Shown here one piece after another: positions 1-10,600 of a DNA stretch of 64,000 nt (its first letter is position 1; each line of letters opens with the position of its first letter). The DNA comes from Riptortus pedestris (taxonomy: Eukaryota > Arthropoda > Insecta > Hemiptera > Alydidae). The DNA lies in contig CM032229.1 in the NCBI GenBank assembly GCA_019009955.1, positions 151,663,001 to 151,727,000 of the forward strand. Direction: 5' to 3'. Below the pieces are notes generated by a model. The model ran no database searches. It was not told the origin of the DNA and worked only from the letters and a program-made list of their open reading frames with translations. The position numbers and the translations under genes were made by a program.

Positions 1-520
1 CTCTTAAAAACGATTTATGGAATTTAAGCTACGAATAATTTGGTTTATTACATAACAGAGTATTGTTTATGTAACATGAGTAGAAGTGGGGGTTTGCTGA
101 AGGCTGAAAAATGCAAATATCTTGGTTAATATTGATGATAGAGAATAAATGTATACGACAGTATTTATAGTACATTTAATGTGCAATGTGATTGGTTCTA
201 TACACTTTTTTGATCCAACGTATAGAACCAGAGATATTTTTGAAAATCCCCCCTTTAAACTCCCCCTCCCACTTGTCCGATTTCAGCCATTAACGAACTT
301 GATCTGTCTTTTTACATAAAACGTTTAAATATCGAGTTTGGCAACGATCAAACAAGTATTGCGGCCGCTGGAGCGTTAACAGACATATATATAATTTTGA
401 GCGGAACTCATTTTCGTCACCTCCTGGGTAGGATCGATGGACATTTGATGGAATATTTCAAAATTCGCGTCGTGAGCACGTCCTAAATAGTTGATTTCCC
501 TTGAGGGAAATCTGCTAAAA
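1..520 (+). mobile_element. Family A (HINE-like) copy A1, cut by window edge
   Basis: This is the internal and 3' part of a long-form family A element; its 5' end lies outside the window. It shares with other copies the stretches around TGCAAATATCTTGGTTAATATT, a pyrimidine-rich block near 245-275, and the GCGGCCGCTGGAGCG block at about 361. It also has a very short TA core and the 3' palindrome ending in CTGCTAAAA at 520. No coding capacity is seen. Confidence 0.8.
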
Positions 521-956
521 AGAACCTGTAGCATTAAACCGATTCATCAGTTCTATGATAAAGGTTTATAGATGATGTTGATCTGACGATTTTAGTCCTA
601 AGTTGACATGAGTAGAATACAGTATGCCCAAGAAGGCACGGGTGTTGATTAAAAAATATCACCACTAGAAGAGGGTACATGTTGACTAAAGTGTTTGGTA
701 GGGTCTGCATCTTGATGTTTCTTATTGTTAGCAAAATGTTTTATTAACTCTGTTCACAAAAAATGTACATGTTGTTTGTGCATCCATATATTTAAAAATT
801 AACAGCCAAAATCATGAGATAAAATTAACTTTGATTTTAAAATAATATTCTTAGAAATATATGTGCCAGTTTTATTATGAGTTTACACTAATGGGTTATC
901 AGTATAATTAAATTATATTCTATATATGATTTAATATAACTTAATTATTGTTTTCC
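521..956. other. AT-rich spacer, nothing recognised
   Basis: There is no repeat boundary, RNA gene or supported frame here. The only open frame, on the minus strand at 534-734, has no recognisable motif. Confidence 0.5.
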
Positions 957-1307
957 AGAAATCTTCATTATACGAGGTAGATGCAAATATGTTCTTGTGA
1001 ACCCCCCCCCCCCGTCTTAAATTCTTGGACTACTAAAATTTGATTGATTGAGAAAAAATTATTCTTATTCACTATAAATTACAGTACTTAGCATAGTACA
1101 TAGTTTACTATAAAATGAATATGTTATATTCTCATATGTTTCAGTTATTGTTTTGTTCCGGTGAGCCGTTGGCAGAACTGTTTGTTTACATTTGAGACGC
1201 TTCCCGCCGGTAGGGGAAACATTTCTTATTACCGTTTGTATTTATTCACTTAACTTCACCTAACACTTCACGGTGGTGTTGTGTTAGCAGTATAGGTTTA
1301 TCTTTTA

Positions 1308-2564
1308 CTAGCTCAGATACCCGGCTTCGCTCGGGAATTAATTTGAGGGTGATGGTAAATTTTTGGCAAGGCTTTACTTTGCACAATATTTTGACATTTA
1401 CCCGTCCCAGTGTTTAGGGTTAACACCCGTCGTTTCTGTGGATTTGTAAAGAATAAAATTATTTTTTTATGTAAGACTTCACTGTCCTGCATACGGGTAT
1501 TGTCATATTTCCCGTTTCCTGTGCATTATGCATAGATTTGAATTATTAATGAGAAAATATTGACATACATTTGAATCATTTTTTTCATTTGAGGTACCTG
1601 GTAGTTCATATTGAAAAGAAGTGTTGAGCAAATTTCTCTAACTAACAAAATTAACGACTTTAGTTATGTGCATATTTGCCGAAACGCCAATAGGAAATCA
1701 CTATTTTTAATTTCAGGCCTCCCTTATAACCCCCACTCCAGCCCGTCCCTAGAAATAGTATGGCTTATTATAAGGAAGGCGTTAGTGCTAATACACATAC
1801 TGAGTGTTTTATTTAGTTCGGTTGAGTCTTTTGTGCCAAATAAAATTGTTGACTCCCGCTATAATTTTTAGCGTATAACGCCTTTATACTTCGGTATACG
1901 ACGATAGTGTATATAAAAAAAAAGTTTCTCTAAATTACAAAATAAACAACTTTTGCTATGAGTATATTTGCCGAAAATGCAATAGGAAACGAAATATCAC
2001 TATTATTACTTTCAGGCTTTCCTTATAACCCCCACTCCTGCCCGTCCCTAGAAATGTTAGTATGGCTTATTATAAGGAAGGCGTTAGTGCTAATTCACAT
2101 ACCGAGTTTGGTTTAGTTCGGTTGAGTCTTTTGTGCCAAATAAAATTGTGGACTCCCTCTATAATTTTTAGCGTATAACTCATTTATACTTCCATATACG
2201 GCAAAAGTGCATATAACAAAAGTTTCTCTAAATTAAAAAATAAACATCATTTGTTATGGGCATATTTGCTGAAAAAGCAATAGGAAACGAAATATCGCTA
2301 TTTTTAATTTCAGGCCTCCCTTATACCCCCCCCCCCTCCTGTTTGTCTTAGAGAATATTAATATAGCCTAAAGTCTAAGTTGGGCTAGTAGTAATATACA
2401 TACCAAGTTTCATAAAATTCGGTTCAGCCGTTTATGCGTGAAAAGGTAATAAACAAACAAACATACACGAAAGAAACAAAATGCAGTTATGGTGTCTATG
2501 ACATGTGAAACGAAAAGTTATTGTGAAATTTCGCGAAAAAAATCAATGTACAGACAGAGGTTAC

Positions 2565-2645
<81 letters not shown>
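1308..2645 (-). mobile_element. Non-autonomous Helitron, family B copy B1
   Basis: Read on the minus strand, the element starts with TC preceded by A and runs through a (TC)n and (TA)n tract into a GTAACCTCTGTCTGTAC block. It ends in a CCCGAGCGAAGCCGGG hairpin, a short spacer and CTAG followed by T. These are the diagnostic Helitron ends (5'-TC, 3' hairpin, CTRR, A/T target). The inside holds three imperfect direct repeats of about 298 bp, phased by the CAGGCYTYCCTTATA motif at about 1714, 2013 and 2311. It has no Rep/helicase gene, so it is non-autonomous. Confidence 0.9.
2607..2645. repeat. (GA)n microsatellite at the Helitron 5' end
   Basis: About 17 GA units follow the (TA)n tract of Helitron B1. 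They belong to its 5' end, because the element boundary falls at GA 2644-2645. Confidence 0.8.
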
Positions 2646-2700
2646 TTAATCATCACGGGGGAATCCTGATTAGTAAATGCAGCCCCTGCATACGGACTTT

Positions 2701-3116
2701 TTTTTTTTTTTAATTTTAAGATTAACTTAATATAAATTGGGATTTCGTACTTTCGGATAAAAAAAAAATGATCATTATTGTACCGAAACTTTTCAGTTTT
2801 TAAAGAGAGGTTAGAATGGAGAGCTTTTATTATCTAGAGAGGAGTGAGTGATGAGATAGTAGTACATAAGCGAGTGTCGGCAGCGAGTCGAAACGGAGAT
2901 CTGATTAGTTTTTGGTGTCGAAATTGGATCGTGCCCGCCCCCAGAGTGACTGGGGATCACCCAGTTCCCAGGTGTGACTCGGCGATCGCGCAACAACCTC
3001 CTCACTGATCCATGAGCACAGATCTACCTCTCGGCCAGCTTGGACGTCTCATTCCAACCTATGCCGGGCACTAGTGTTGGTACAGAGTTTTATTTTGAAC
3101 CTTCACAGGATTAAAG
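2701..3116. other. Spacer, nothing recognised
   Basis: A poly-T run lies at 2701-2710. It is followed by about 300 bases of more balanced composition (2810-3080) with no motif that I can name on either strand. Confidence 0.45.
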
Positions 3117-3431
3117 AAAAGTCCGTCAAGCAGGGGCTGCGTTAACTAAGCAGATTTCCCACGTGAAGTTATACAATGGAGAAATCCCCATACGAGAGCC
3201 AAACAGCTACGGAAACAGCCGAGCTAGCTTTCGGCGGAATCGAATAGAACCGACCTTACACGATCATCTCGTCTGTTACCGCACACCCTTAATAAAAATG
3301 CAAATATCTCTTTGCAAAGATTGGTTATATATAATATTTCGATCCGACGTATAGTAACGGAGATATTTCGAATTTTCGAAATTCCCCTCGCCCCACTAAA
3401 CCTCCGATTGCGGCCGCTAGAGTGTTTACAG

Positions 3432-3500
<69 letters not shown>

Positions 3501-3507
3501 ATATATA

Positions 3508-4112
3508 CATTCAACCGCAAAAAAAACCGGATTCATTTTTGTCGTATTAAAAGCTAATTTTCAGCAATATTCTTTATGTGGGTATTCTAGTTATTACAGA
3601 GAATTTAGAGTCTAAGTCCATTGAAGTCAGGATTGGTAAACAATTAGATTAAACTCAGATTAGATTTATTTGTCGTGAAGTTGATCTATTCTAAACTGTA
3701 AGCAGTTTTTCGCACATTTAAACATATTTAATTATTAACCAAGCATTTTCTTAAAATTAATGTTTTATTTTTATTTCGGTCCAGAATAATGGGTCTTTCA
3801 AACTTAGATGGAAGGCCGGAGCTTACGTTACATTGCCGAAACGCTTGGGGTAGCGAAGTCTACCATTCACTGTAATAAAAATGAAGAATAATTTTTTTTT
3901 TTTAAATGTGTTAATTTATCATTTTCTTTTTTTTTTATTTTGTATTTTTTTGTAAATAATCAATAAAAATTATTCACTTTTGGCAGATTTTGTTTAAATA
4001 ACCTATAGATTAACCAATTATTTTAATTAAAAAGATTAATATACATATATATTAAGTATTTAACAAAATTATAAGACTAAATCTAAGTGTACGGTTTTTT
4101 TGCGGTTGAGTT
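3508..4112. mobile_element. Tc1/mariner-like relic with TA target duplication
   Basis: The ends form inverted repeats: TTCAACCGCAAAAAAAACCG from 3510 and its reverse complement at about 4093-4110. Both ends are flanked by TA (3506-3507 and 4113-4114). TA target duplication plus short terminal inverted repeats is the Tc1/mariner/pogo signature. It contains a short helix-turn-helix-like peptide (3808-3891). Since it sits inside a (TA)n tract, the TA duplication alone is weak evidence; the inverted repeats carry the call. Confidence 0.65.
3808..3891 (+). pseudogene. Short helix-turn-helix remnant, probably transposase N-terminus
   Basis: A 27-codon frame reads MEGRSLRYIAETLGVAKSTI and a few more residues before a stop. 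The pattern I-A-x2-L-G-V-x-K-S-T-I resembles the DNA-binding helix-turn-helix of Tc1/mariner-type transposases. No downstream DDE region survives in the 600-bp element. The match is short and could be chance, but its place between terminal inverted repeats supports a transposase origin. Confidence 0.4.
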
Positions 4113-4246
4113 TATATATATAGTTTTGAACGGACCTCATTTTCGTCATCTCCTGGACATGATCGATGGACATTTGAAGAAAGTTTTCGAAACTCGCGTC
4201 ATGAGTACGACCTCAATAGCTGATTTCCCTTAAGGGAAATCTACTA

Positions 4247-4375
4247 AAAGTCCGTCACCCAGGCGCTGTGTAAATCAAGCGGATTTCCTACATCCTGGAA
4301 TTACACACGCTGTAGATCTAATCTCACGATCTATTGTCCATTTCTCACACAGTGTGTAGCCTACGTAAACAGGAA
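4247..4375 (+). mobile_element. Family A 5'-end fragment A4
   Basis: An isolated 5' terminus (GTCCGTCACCCAGGCGCTG, then AAGCGGATTTCC) directly abuts the 3' end of A3. About 100 bp of unrelated or diverged sequence follows before another 5' end begins at 4376. The same solo 5' arrangement recurs at 14709-14790. Confidence 0.7.
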
Positions 4376-5180
4376 AATTCCGTCACGCAGAGGCTGCGTA
4401 AACTGAGCAAATTTCCCACGTGAAATTTTACAAAAGAGAAATATGCATACTGCTAACACTTAACACGACTGTGAGTAAATACAAACGATAACGAAAAATC
4501 TTTCCGTTAATTTTAATAAGCTCCCAACGGAAACGGCTTTTGAATTGTAAACAAATAGTTCTGCCAACCACTCAGAGCTGAACAGATAGATGGACATTCA
4601 TCTTCACCGGAAAGAAAAACAATTACTTATACAAATCTGAATATAACACATTAACTTGCGAACTATTTACTATATATAGTACTGCCTTTTATAATGAATC
4701 AGAATAATTTATATTTTAATAACTCAAATTTTAGTAGTCCAAGAACTAAAGAAGAGGAGGTGGATGAACAGAACGTATTTGCATATATCTCACAAAGTAA
4801 AAGGTTACAAGAGTCTAAACCAATTTCACGAGAGCCGAATAGTTACGGAAACGGCCGAACTTATTTAGAATCTTATGACGAGAACCGACTATAGCTGACC
4901 TCATCTCGTCCGTTATCCACACACACACTTAATAAAAATGTAAATACCTCGGTTAATATTCAAGCTAGAGAATAGATGTATATAACAATATTTGTAGCAC
5001 ACTTTTTTTGGAATCAGATTGTTTCCATACACTTTTTCGATCCGACTTATAGTAACGGAGATATGACGTTTTTTCAAAAATCCCCCCCTCTAAACTCCTC
5101 TCACTGGTCCAATTTTAGCTTTTAAGGAACTTGATCTTTCGTTTTATATAAAACGATTAAATATCGATTTATTTTGATTT
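4376..5180 (+). mobile_element. Family A copy A5, 3' truncated
   Basis: The 5' terminus AAAATTCCGTCACGCAGAGG is followed by the long-form body, including the GAGAGCCGAATAGTTACGGA and ACCGACTATAGC blocks and the TAAATATCGA block. Similarity stops at about 5180, before the TA core, so the 3' third is missing. Confidence 0.8.
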
Positions 5181-5449
5181 TTTCATTCTCCCTCCCCACC
5201 CCTTCCAGCTTAACGGTCCAATAACAGCCCCCGACGATATGTCTTTCATTCTTGTACAAATTGCGATGAAAAACCTCTTCCTCATTCAAGTCTGAAAAAC
5301 TGTGAAGTAAAGGAAGGGAAGGCGTAGGCATGGAGTACATAAAGTTTTAGCTGGTTAAAATATGGGGTTTTGTAGTCAAATTAAGCCATCGAAATTATTC
5401 AGAATAGTAATAGAAAGACATTTTAGCTTTACTAACATCAAAACTTACT
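5181..5449. other. Spacer, nothing recognised
   Basis: This is moderately AT-rich sequence between two family A copies. No motif or supported frame is seen. Confidence 0.4.
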
Positions 5450-6054
5450 TTTTAGCAGACTTCCCTTAGGGGAAATCAGCTAATGAGACCGTACTCATGA
5501 CGCGATTTTCAAAAACTTTTTTCAAATGTCTATCGATCCTACCCAGGAAATGACGAAAATGAGGTCAGTTCATAATTTTATATATATGTGTGTGTGTGTG
5601 TGTGTCTTTTAACGCTCTAGCGGGCGCAATTTATGCTTGAACGTTGCCAGACTCGATATTTAATATTTTATGTAAAAATAAAGATCAAGTTCGTTAATGG
5701 TTGAAATCGGACCAGAGGGAGCGGGGGGGGGGTAGACGGGAGGATTCTCGAAAATTTGAAATATCTCCTTTACTATGCGTTGGATCAAAAAATTGTATAG
5801 AACCAATCTTATAGATATTGATTTGAAATTGATTGATTAACTATAAATATTGTTTTATATACAGTTATTTTCTATCTTGAATATTAACCGAGATATTTCA
5901 TTTTTATTAAGTGCGTTCCGATAACGGACGTGATGAGATCTGGTAGATTCAGTTCTAGTCGTGGGTAAATGTTCGGCTCTCGTGTAATTTCTCTATTGTA
6001 AAACTTCACGTGGGAAATCTGATTATTTTACGCAGCCCCTGCGTGACGGACTTT
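5450..6054 (-). mobile_element. Family A copy A6, full-length short form
   Basis: The copy is complete from TTTTAGCAGACTTCCCTTAG at 5450 (reversed 3' end) to GCGTGACGGACTTTC at 6054 (reversed 5' end). The core microsatellite is mainly (GT)n at about 5588-5606 in place of long (TA)n. It is a good reference for the roughly 600-bp short form. Confidence 0.88.
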
Positions 6055-7144
6055 CATTAGAACTAAATTCAAATAGTTCATAGAGATATACTTCCCTGAA
6101 GGATTTATATTGATTCCATCTTATCATTCATGAGTTTAATTACTATAAATCAGTAGTTACGACAGCTAGAACATTAAAAGGCACACACCAATCCCCCCCC
6201 CTTTCTCTCAATCTGAATGTGCTAATTATACACGAAACGTGTAAAGCCTAACAAAATACCAAGTATTGCTCAGTCTTTTCTGAAGGAGTAAGAAGAAGGC
6301 GATATATTTTTGATGATATATTCCAATGAATTGAGTATGACTTATTCGCAAACCGACATGAGCTTGAAGGATTCCCTTGCCCGTTGATAGAAAATCGTAG
6401 TGTTTACATGGTGTCAAAGTGGCGGGCGTTTCCTATTCTGTCGAGGAAGTAAATGTTTTTCTTTTCATGCGGCCAACTCGAAGAGTGCAGCTGCAGCTGA
6501 ACTAAGCCAGGAGTTAATGCAAATCATTAAATACTGCTGACGACCATCTGGTGAAGAGAATCCAAAGGCGATGAGTGGGTGTGTGATGCCGACAAAGGGC
6601 CCAGACCAGTTCTGTCCAAGATACAACTGCGACATTACTCAATATCACAGCCACTCCTTTTCATCACTAGGCCAATTCCTTTGCCCCTTTCAATGAGATT
6701 ATCGAAAAAAAAAGTGAGTGAGAGATACATATTTCTTGACTTCATTTGATTTGGAAATTCATCTGTATTTACTGAAATGTATATGAAATGTCAAGACTCT
6801 AAAAAAAAGATCTGTGAACCGGATATGCACATACTAAGCAGATATTCTACGTAAAAGTCTGCAATGCACATTCTCTATACACTTAAATTAACATTCCTTT
6901 GCAAAGGACCTAATGTAAACAACAAGTGGTACCAATTTAAGCAGGACATCTTCCCTTTCGTCTTATATTATTATAGCATATAGTGGAAATAGGAGTAGAT
7001 GGCGGATTTACTTAGTGATTAAAACTGAAACGTACAAAAACTCCATTAATATTTGAGGTACAAACATAAGAGTAATGTATTAATATTGTGTCTTACATAA
7101 TAACTGACGTTACCAGGTCTTAATAAACTTAGAGACTACTCCAT
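6055..7144. other. Unique-looking spacer
   Basis: About 1.1 kb with mixed composition. The stretch 6420-6690 is less AT-rich but has no frame or domain that I recognise. No RNA gene is seen. Confidence 0.4.
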
Positions 7145-7335
7145 CATCAGCGCCTGTTGACTAACCTAGTGTCATGGGTTCGATTGCCACGTTTGGGCTA
7201 AATAAATATGAATTTCTTTCTTCAGGAAAATCCTGAGGCCAATCTGGGCGAGAAAAGTGTGGTAACCTGTAGAGAGCTCGTCCCAATTACCCACAGTTGT
7301 ATAAAGTGGATGTTAATAAATAACAGGACTCAATT
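7145..7335 (+). mobile_element. tRNA-derived SINE, diverged copy
   Basis: A B-box-like GGGTTCGATTGCC lies at 7177-7189. It is followed by the SINE body, with segments resembling GTAACCTGTAGA...CTCGTCCCAATTA and a 3' end GTGGATGTTAATAAATAA. The A-box end is poorly conserved. The family is defined by comparison with copies at 24142, 28143 and 57596. Confidence 0.6.
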
Positions 7336-7367
7336 AGGCATGTTTCTACCCCCAGGATTTGGAAGAC

Positions 7368-7548
7368 ATTTATTATTGTTATTTACTAACGTCCAGTTTA
7401 TGCAACTATGGCAAATTAGGACGAGTTATCTACAGCTTGCCAATGTTTTCTAGCGAGGGTGGGACTAAGGATTTTATTTAATGAGTTCGTCAATAAATAA
7501 ATTTCTATTTCCCAGGCGGGAATCAAATTTGCCATTTTAAGTTTACCA
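7368..7548 (-). mobile_element. tRNA-derived SINE, 5' truncated copy
   Basis: On the minus strand this carries a B-box region in CCCGCCTGGGAAATAG context, then the conserved ATTAAATAAAATCCTTAGTC body and the AACTCGTCCTAATTTGCC and CTGGACGTTAGTAAATAA 3' end. It is cut at its 5' end, where family A copy A7 begins. It faces the plus-strand SINE at 7145, forming an inverted pair. Confidence 0.7.
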
Positions 7549-7876
7549 TCTCGTCCGTTAGCCGGCCAGATTTAATAAAAATGCAAATATTTCGGTTAAT
7601 ATTCAAGATATAGAAAAAATGTATATCAATATTTATAGTAAATTTAATTTGCAATAAGATTGATTCTATACAATTTATCGATCCGACGTATAGTAACAGA
7701 GATATTTCGAATTTTCGAAAATCCTCCCCTCTAAACACCCCTCCCCATGGTCCGATTTTAGCCGTTAACGAACTTGGTCTTTCTTTTTACATAAAACGAC
7801 TAAATATCGAGTTAGGTAACGATCAAATAAAAATTGGGACCGCTAGAGCGGTATTAGAAAAGTATGTTTGTATATT

Positions 7877-7953
<77 letters not shown>

Positions 7954-8066
7954 GAACGGACTTCATTTTCGTCGTCTGTTAGGTAGGATCGAAGGTCATT
8001 TGAAGAAAAATTCCGTCATGATTACGACCTCAATAGCTGATTTCCCTTCAGGGAAATCTGCTAAAA
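7549..8066 (+). mobile_element. Family A copy A7, 5' truncated
   Basis: This copy begins inside the body (CTCGTCCGTTAGCCGGCC) and runs through a core of (TA)n then (CA)n at about 7878-7948. It ends at the 3' palindrome and CTGCTAAAA at 8066. Confidence 0.82.
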
Positions 8067-8097
8067 GAGGAGGTTGTGCTTGCCCGTAACCGAGTTG

Positions 8098-8400
8098 GAC
8101 AAACAAAATGAACACATAGTCACTTATTGAAAGGCTAATTCCACCAACCTACGATTGTTGTAATGTCCATCTTACTGTGTCACGTCTTTTCCTCAATTGC
8201 ATAAAATACGAAACTCTAAGAAGAGCTTTAAACCTTAAACCGAACTTAAGAGAACTCCTTAGAAACGATGAAGATGACATAAAAAGGCTTTTAGCATTTT
8301 TAAATGGAACTAATTTGTTGCAAGAAATATAGAACCACCTACCGCTAATGACAATAGGTGATGTGGTATATTGTAATAAATAAATAAATTATTGGTCAAA
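8098..8400 (+). pseudogene. I/Jockey-like LINE ORF2 C-terminal fragment with 3' tail
   Basis: The plus strand encodes a degraded LINE C-terminus. It reads PPTYDCCNVHLTVSRLF, then LNCIKYETLRRAL, then NLRELLRNDEDDIKRLLAFL, and ends LLQEI with a stop at about 8331. The cysteine/histidine-type knuckle and the following leucine-rich tail are typical of the region downstream of RNase H in I/Jockey-type LINEs. A TAA-rich tail (AATAAATAAATAA) ends the element near 8398. The upstream part has an in-frame stop, so this is a dead 5'-truncated copy. Confidence 0.65.
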
Positions 8401-8617
8401 ATAACTCTGAACCAGATCGTTGGATTCAAACATTAGAACGGGCTACGTTCAGATAGCATCCGCTGACGAAATATTGTTTAGTGAGAGAGCTTTTAGCAAC
8501 GAATGAGTGCCAAAATTTACATTAAATAATTATAAATTGTCACAAATGTTCTCTTACTTTAACTCTTTCTCTCTTTCTCCGCCTGTCTGTCTCTCTCGCG
8601 CGCGAACTGTTTCTCTC
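8401..8617. other. Spacer with CT-rich stretch
   Basis: A CT-rich run lies around 8560-8620. Nothing else is recognised. Confidence 0.4.
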
Positions 8618-8677
8618 TTTTCGAAAATCAAGCCATGAGTACAATTTTAATAGCTGATTTCCCTTTTTGCTAAAAGT
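8618..8677 (+). mobile_element. Family A 3'-end fragment
   Basis: Only the terminal part remains: CGAAAATCAAGCCATGAGTA, then AATAGCTGATTTCCC and a decayed palindrome followed by TGCTAAAA. It is a solo 3' end. Confidence 0.6.
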
Positions 8678-9769
8678 GGCAATGTACTGCTCCAGAAGGC
8701 AGTAGGAAAATATTAAAGCCGAGACATAGCTGAAGAACTTAGGAGGACTTGTGGAGTCTGAGCATCCGACATTGGGGAAATTTCCTTAAGACCCGAATGG
8801 GATGGTTATCAAGGGCGATGGTAAAGACGCGGTTCATCTCATGACTCGTAGAGTCTTGTAATAAGCAAGTATGACTTCTTCTCCGGAAAGAAAAAAATAA
8901 TTCTATAAATGGTTTCAAAGTGTAGAAACGCCAAGACTTTCTCCTTTAACCCCTCACACTGACCTCCCTTAGGTAGATCGTGAACGAAGCGTCGGCCACA
9001 TAGGATATTTGTAATTCATTGTATTTGATGACGTAGGCATTGTTCTACTAGGAATGCGAGTCCCGTGTGATTTACTATAGGTGGTCCAAGCTTGGAGCAA
9101 TCTTCGCTGCCATCTCATCAGCCCAAGAAGAAACGCATAGATAGGACTAACACGCCGGCCATCTTGCGCCAAGTTGTATCCCAGTCAGACGGTCGTGCGG
9201 CATTTCATGCAGTCGGCATTTATAAACACCAGTAGACATAGCTTTCAAATCCTTTTAGCTTGTTTACTTTCGATTGGTATGCAACTGAGTAATAAGTATT
9301 GTGAATTGAATGCACTTGCAATCCCACAATACCTTGCTTTCTGCTTCGCAACCATGCAAGAATTACAGTTCGATGCAACGCTCTTAGTTTCCAATAACTT
9401 GAGGCTTTTTAATAACACATTCGAGTTTCACTAAATGTAGATATACTACAATACGATGGCACCCACATTCAAATCACGGAATCTGAACTCTTCCCCGGTG
9501 GTTGGAAATAATTTCCAGAAAAAAAACAGATTATTGGATTTGGTAATTAAACGTTCTTTGAATTAATATGAACAGAATTTTGTTAGAGACATTTCGTAGT
9601 GTTTATAACTAAGGGCTCTTAGTTCTAGACCTTAAAATTACTGTACTCTCTCTCCTTCTCTCTCTCTCCAGATTTCATTAAATAACTTATTATTTCTTAA
9701 ATACTTAAAAACATCATCTATAAATTAGCTACAACCGGCTTCGCATAAATTTGTGAGCCATGAGTACGT
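8678..9769. other. Spacer, nothing recognised
   Basis: The segment has mixed composition. A minus frame at 8969-9172 and a plus frame at 9174-9434 lack recognisable motifs, and I could not support either as a gene. A CT run lies at about 9646-9668. Confidence 0.4.
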
Positions 9770-10412
9770 TTTTAGCAGATTTCCTTTAAGGGAAATCAGC
9801 TATTGAGGTTGTACTTATGACGGAATTTTCGACATTTTTCTTCAAATGTCCATCGATCCTACCTAGTAGATGACGAAAATGAGGTCCGTTCAAAACTGTA
9901 TATATATATTTGTCTGTTACCGCTCTAGCGGTCGCAATTTTTGTTTGATCTTTACCAAACTCGATATTTAGTCGTTTTATGTAAAAAGAAAGATCAAGTT
10001 CGTTAACTGCTGAAATCGGACCAGTGGGAGGGGGGGGGGTTTAGAGGGGAGGATTTTCGAACATTCGAAATATCTCCGTTACTATACGTCGGATCGAAAA
10101 ATTGTACAGAATCAATCTTATTGCAAATTAAATTTACTATAAATATAGTTCTATACGTTTATTCTGTATCTTGAATATTAACCGAGATATTTGCATTTGT
10201 ATTCTGTGTGTGGTCGGCAGGAGTCGGCTATGTTCGGACTTTCCGTCGAGAGCTCTGGCGGCCGTTTCCGTAACTATTCGTCCCTTGTGAATAGGTTTAG
10301 ACGTTTCTTACTACTACAGTTGTTATTAGGCAGATTTCTCTATTGTAAAACTTCTCTATTGTAAAACTGGGAAATCTGCTTAGTTTACGCAGCCCGTACG
10401 TGACGGACTTTT
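9770..10412 (-). mobile_element. Family A copy A9, full-length short form
   Basis: The copy is complete from TTTTAGCAGATTTCC at 9770 to CGTACGTGACGGACTTTT at about 10412. It has a short TA core and a small internal duplication near the 5' end (the TTCTCTATTGTAAAACT unit occurs twice around 10340-10370). Confidence 0.88.
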
Positions 10413-10423
10413 ACTTGTGTGCA

Positions 10424-10600
10424 GTCAGTATGTGTTTTACAGTCAGCGTCCTGTTGCAGTAGCGACATATAGGTTCATCTTCCCTGCTCATTAGATATGA
10501 ATGCGTTAGTCTATTGTGCTGTGCGTAGGCGTGTAAGTACAATTCCTTCTCTTCTAGAGCGTCTATTGCTTGAAATCCAGTTGAGCGTGTTTGATTTCTC
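10424..10600 (-). pseudogene. I/Jockey-like LINE C-terminal fragment
   Basis: Read on the minus strand, the segment gives an RLTHSYLMSREDEPICRYC-like peptide followed by NRTLTVKHIL, after correction for frame. This is the R-L-x-T-H-x-Y-L, C-x2-C, L-T-V-x-H-I-L signature found downstream of RNase H in I/Jockey-type LINEs. It is short and broken at both ends. Confidence 0.6.

Larger units (their letters stand above)
957..2700 (-). mobile_element. Family A copy A2, split by a nested Helitron
   Basis: This is the 5' half of a minus-strand long-form copy. It begins with a segment matching 45943 onward of copy A19 and ends with the family 5' terminus, seen reversed as CAGCCCCTGCATACGGAC at 2680-2697. 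It is interrupted between A1307 and T2646 by the Helitron at 1308-2645. Removing the Helitron restores the junction tttatcttttattaatc, which matches the uninterrupted copy at about 20312-20330 (tttatctattattaatc). The TA core and 3' end are missing. Confidence 0.8.
3117..4250 (+). mobile_element. Family A copy A3, split by a mariner-like relic in its TA core
   Basis: The copy starts AAAAGTCCGTCAAGCAGG at 3117 and carries the AAGCAGATTTCCC subterminal repeat and a short-form body. A long (TA)n core (about 3436-3507) is interrupted by a 605-bp insertion and resumes at 4113. It ends with the 3' palindrome GATTTCCCTTAAGGGAAATC and CTACTAAAA at about 4250. Its 3' end runs directly into the 5' end of copy A4. 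Confidence 0.85.

Noticed and set aside
3325..3557. Frames with long Ile-Tyr runs, here and at every other TA tract
   Set aside because: Translation of (TA)n microsatellite in family A cores.
8969..9172. Minus-strand frame of 67 codons
   Set aside because: Balanced composition, but no motif, splice context or repeat match that I can support.
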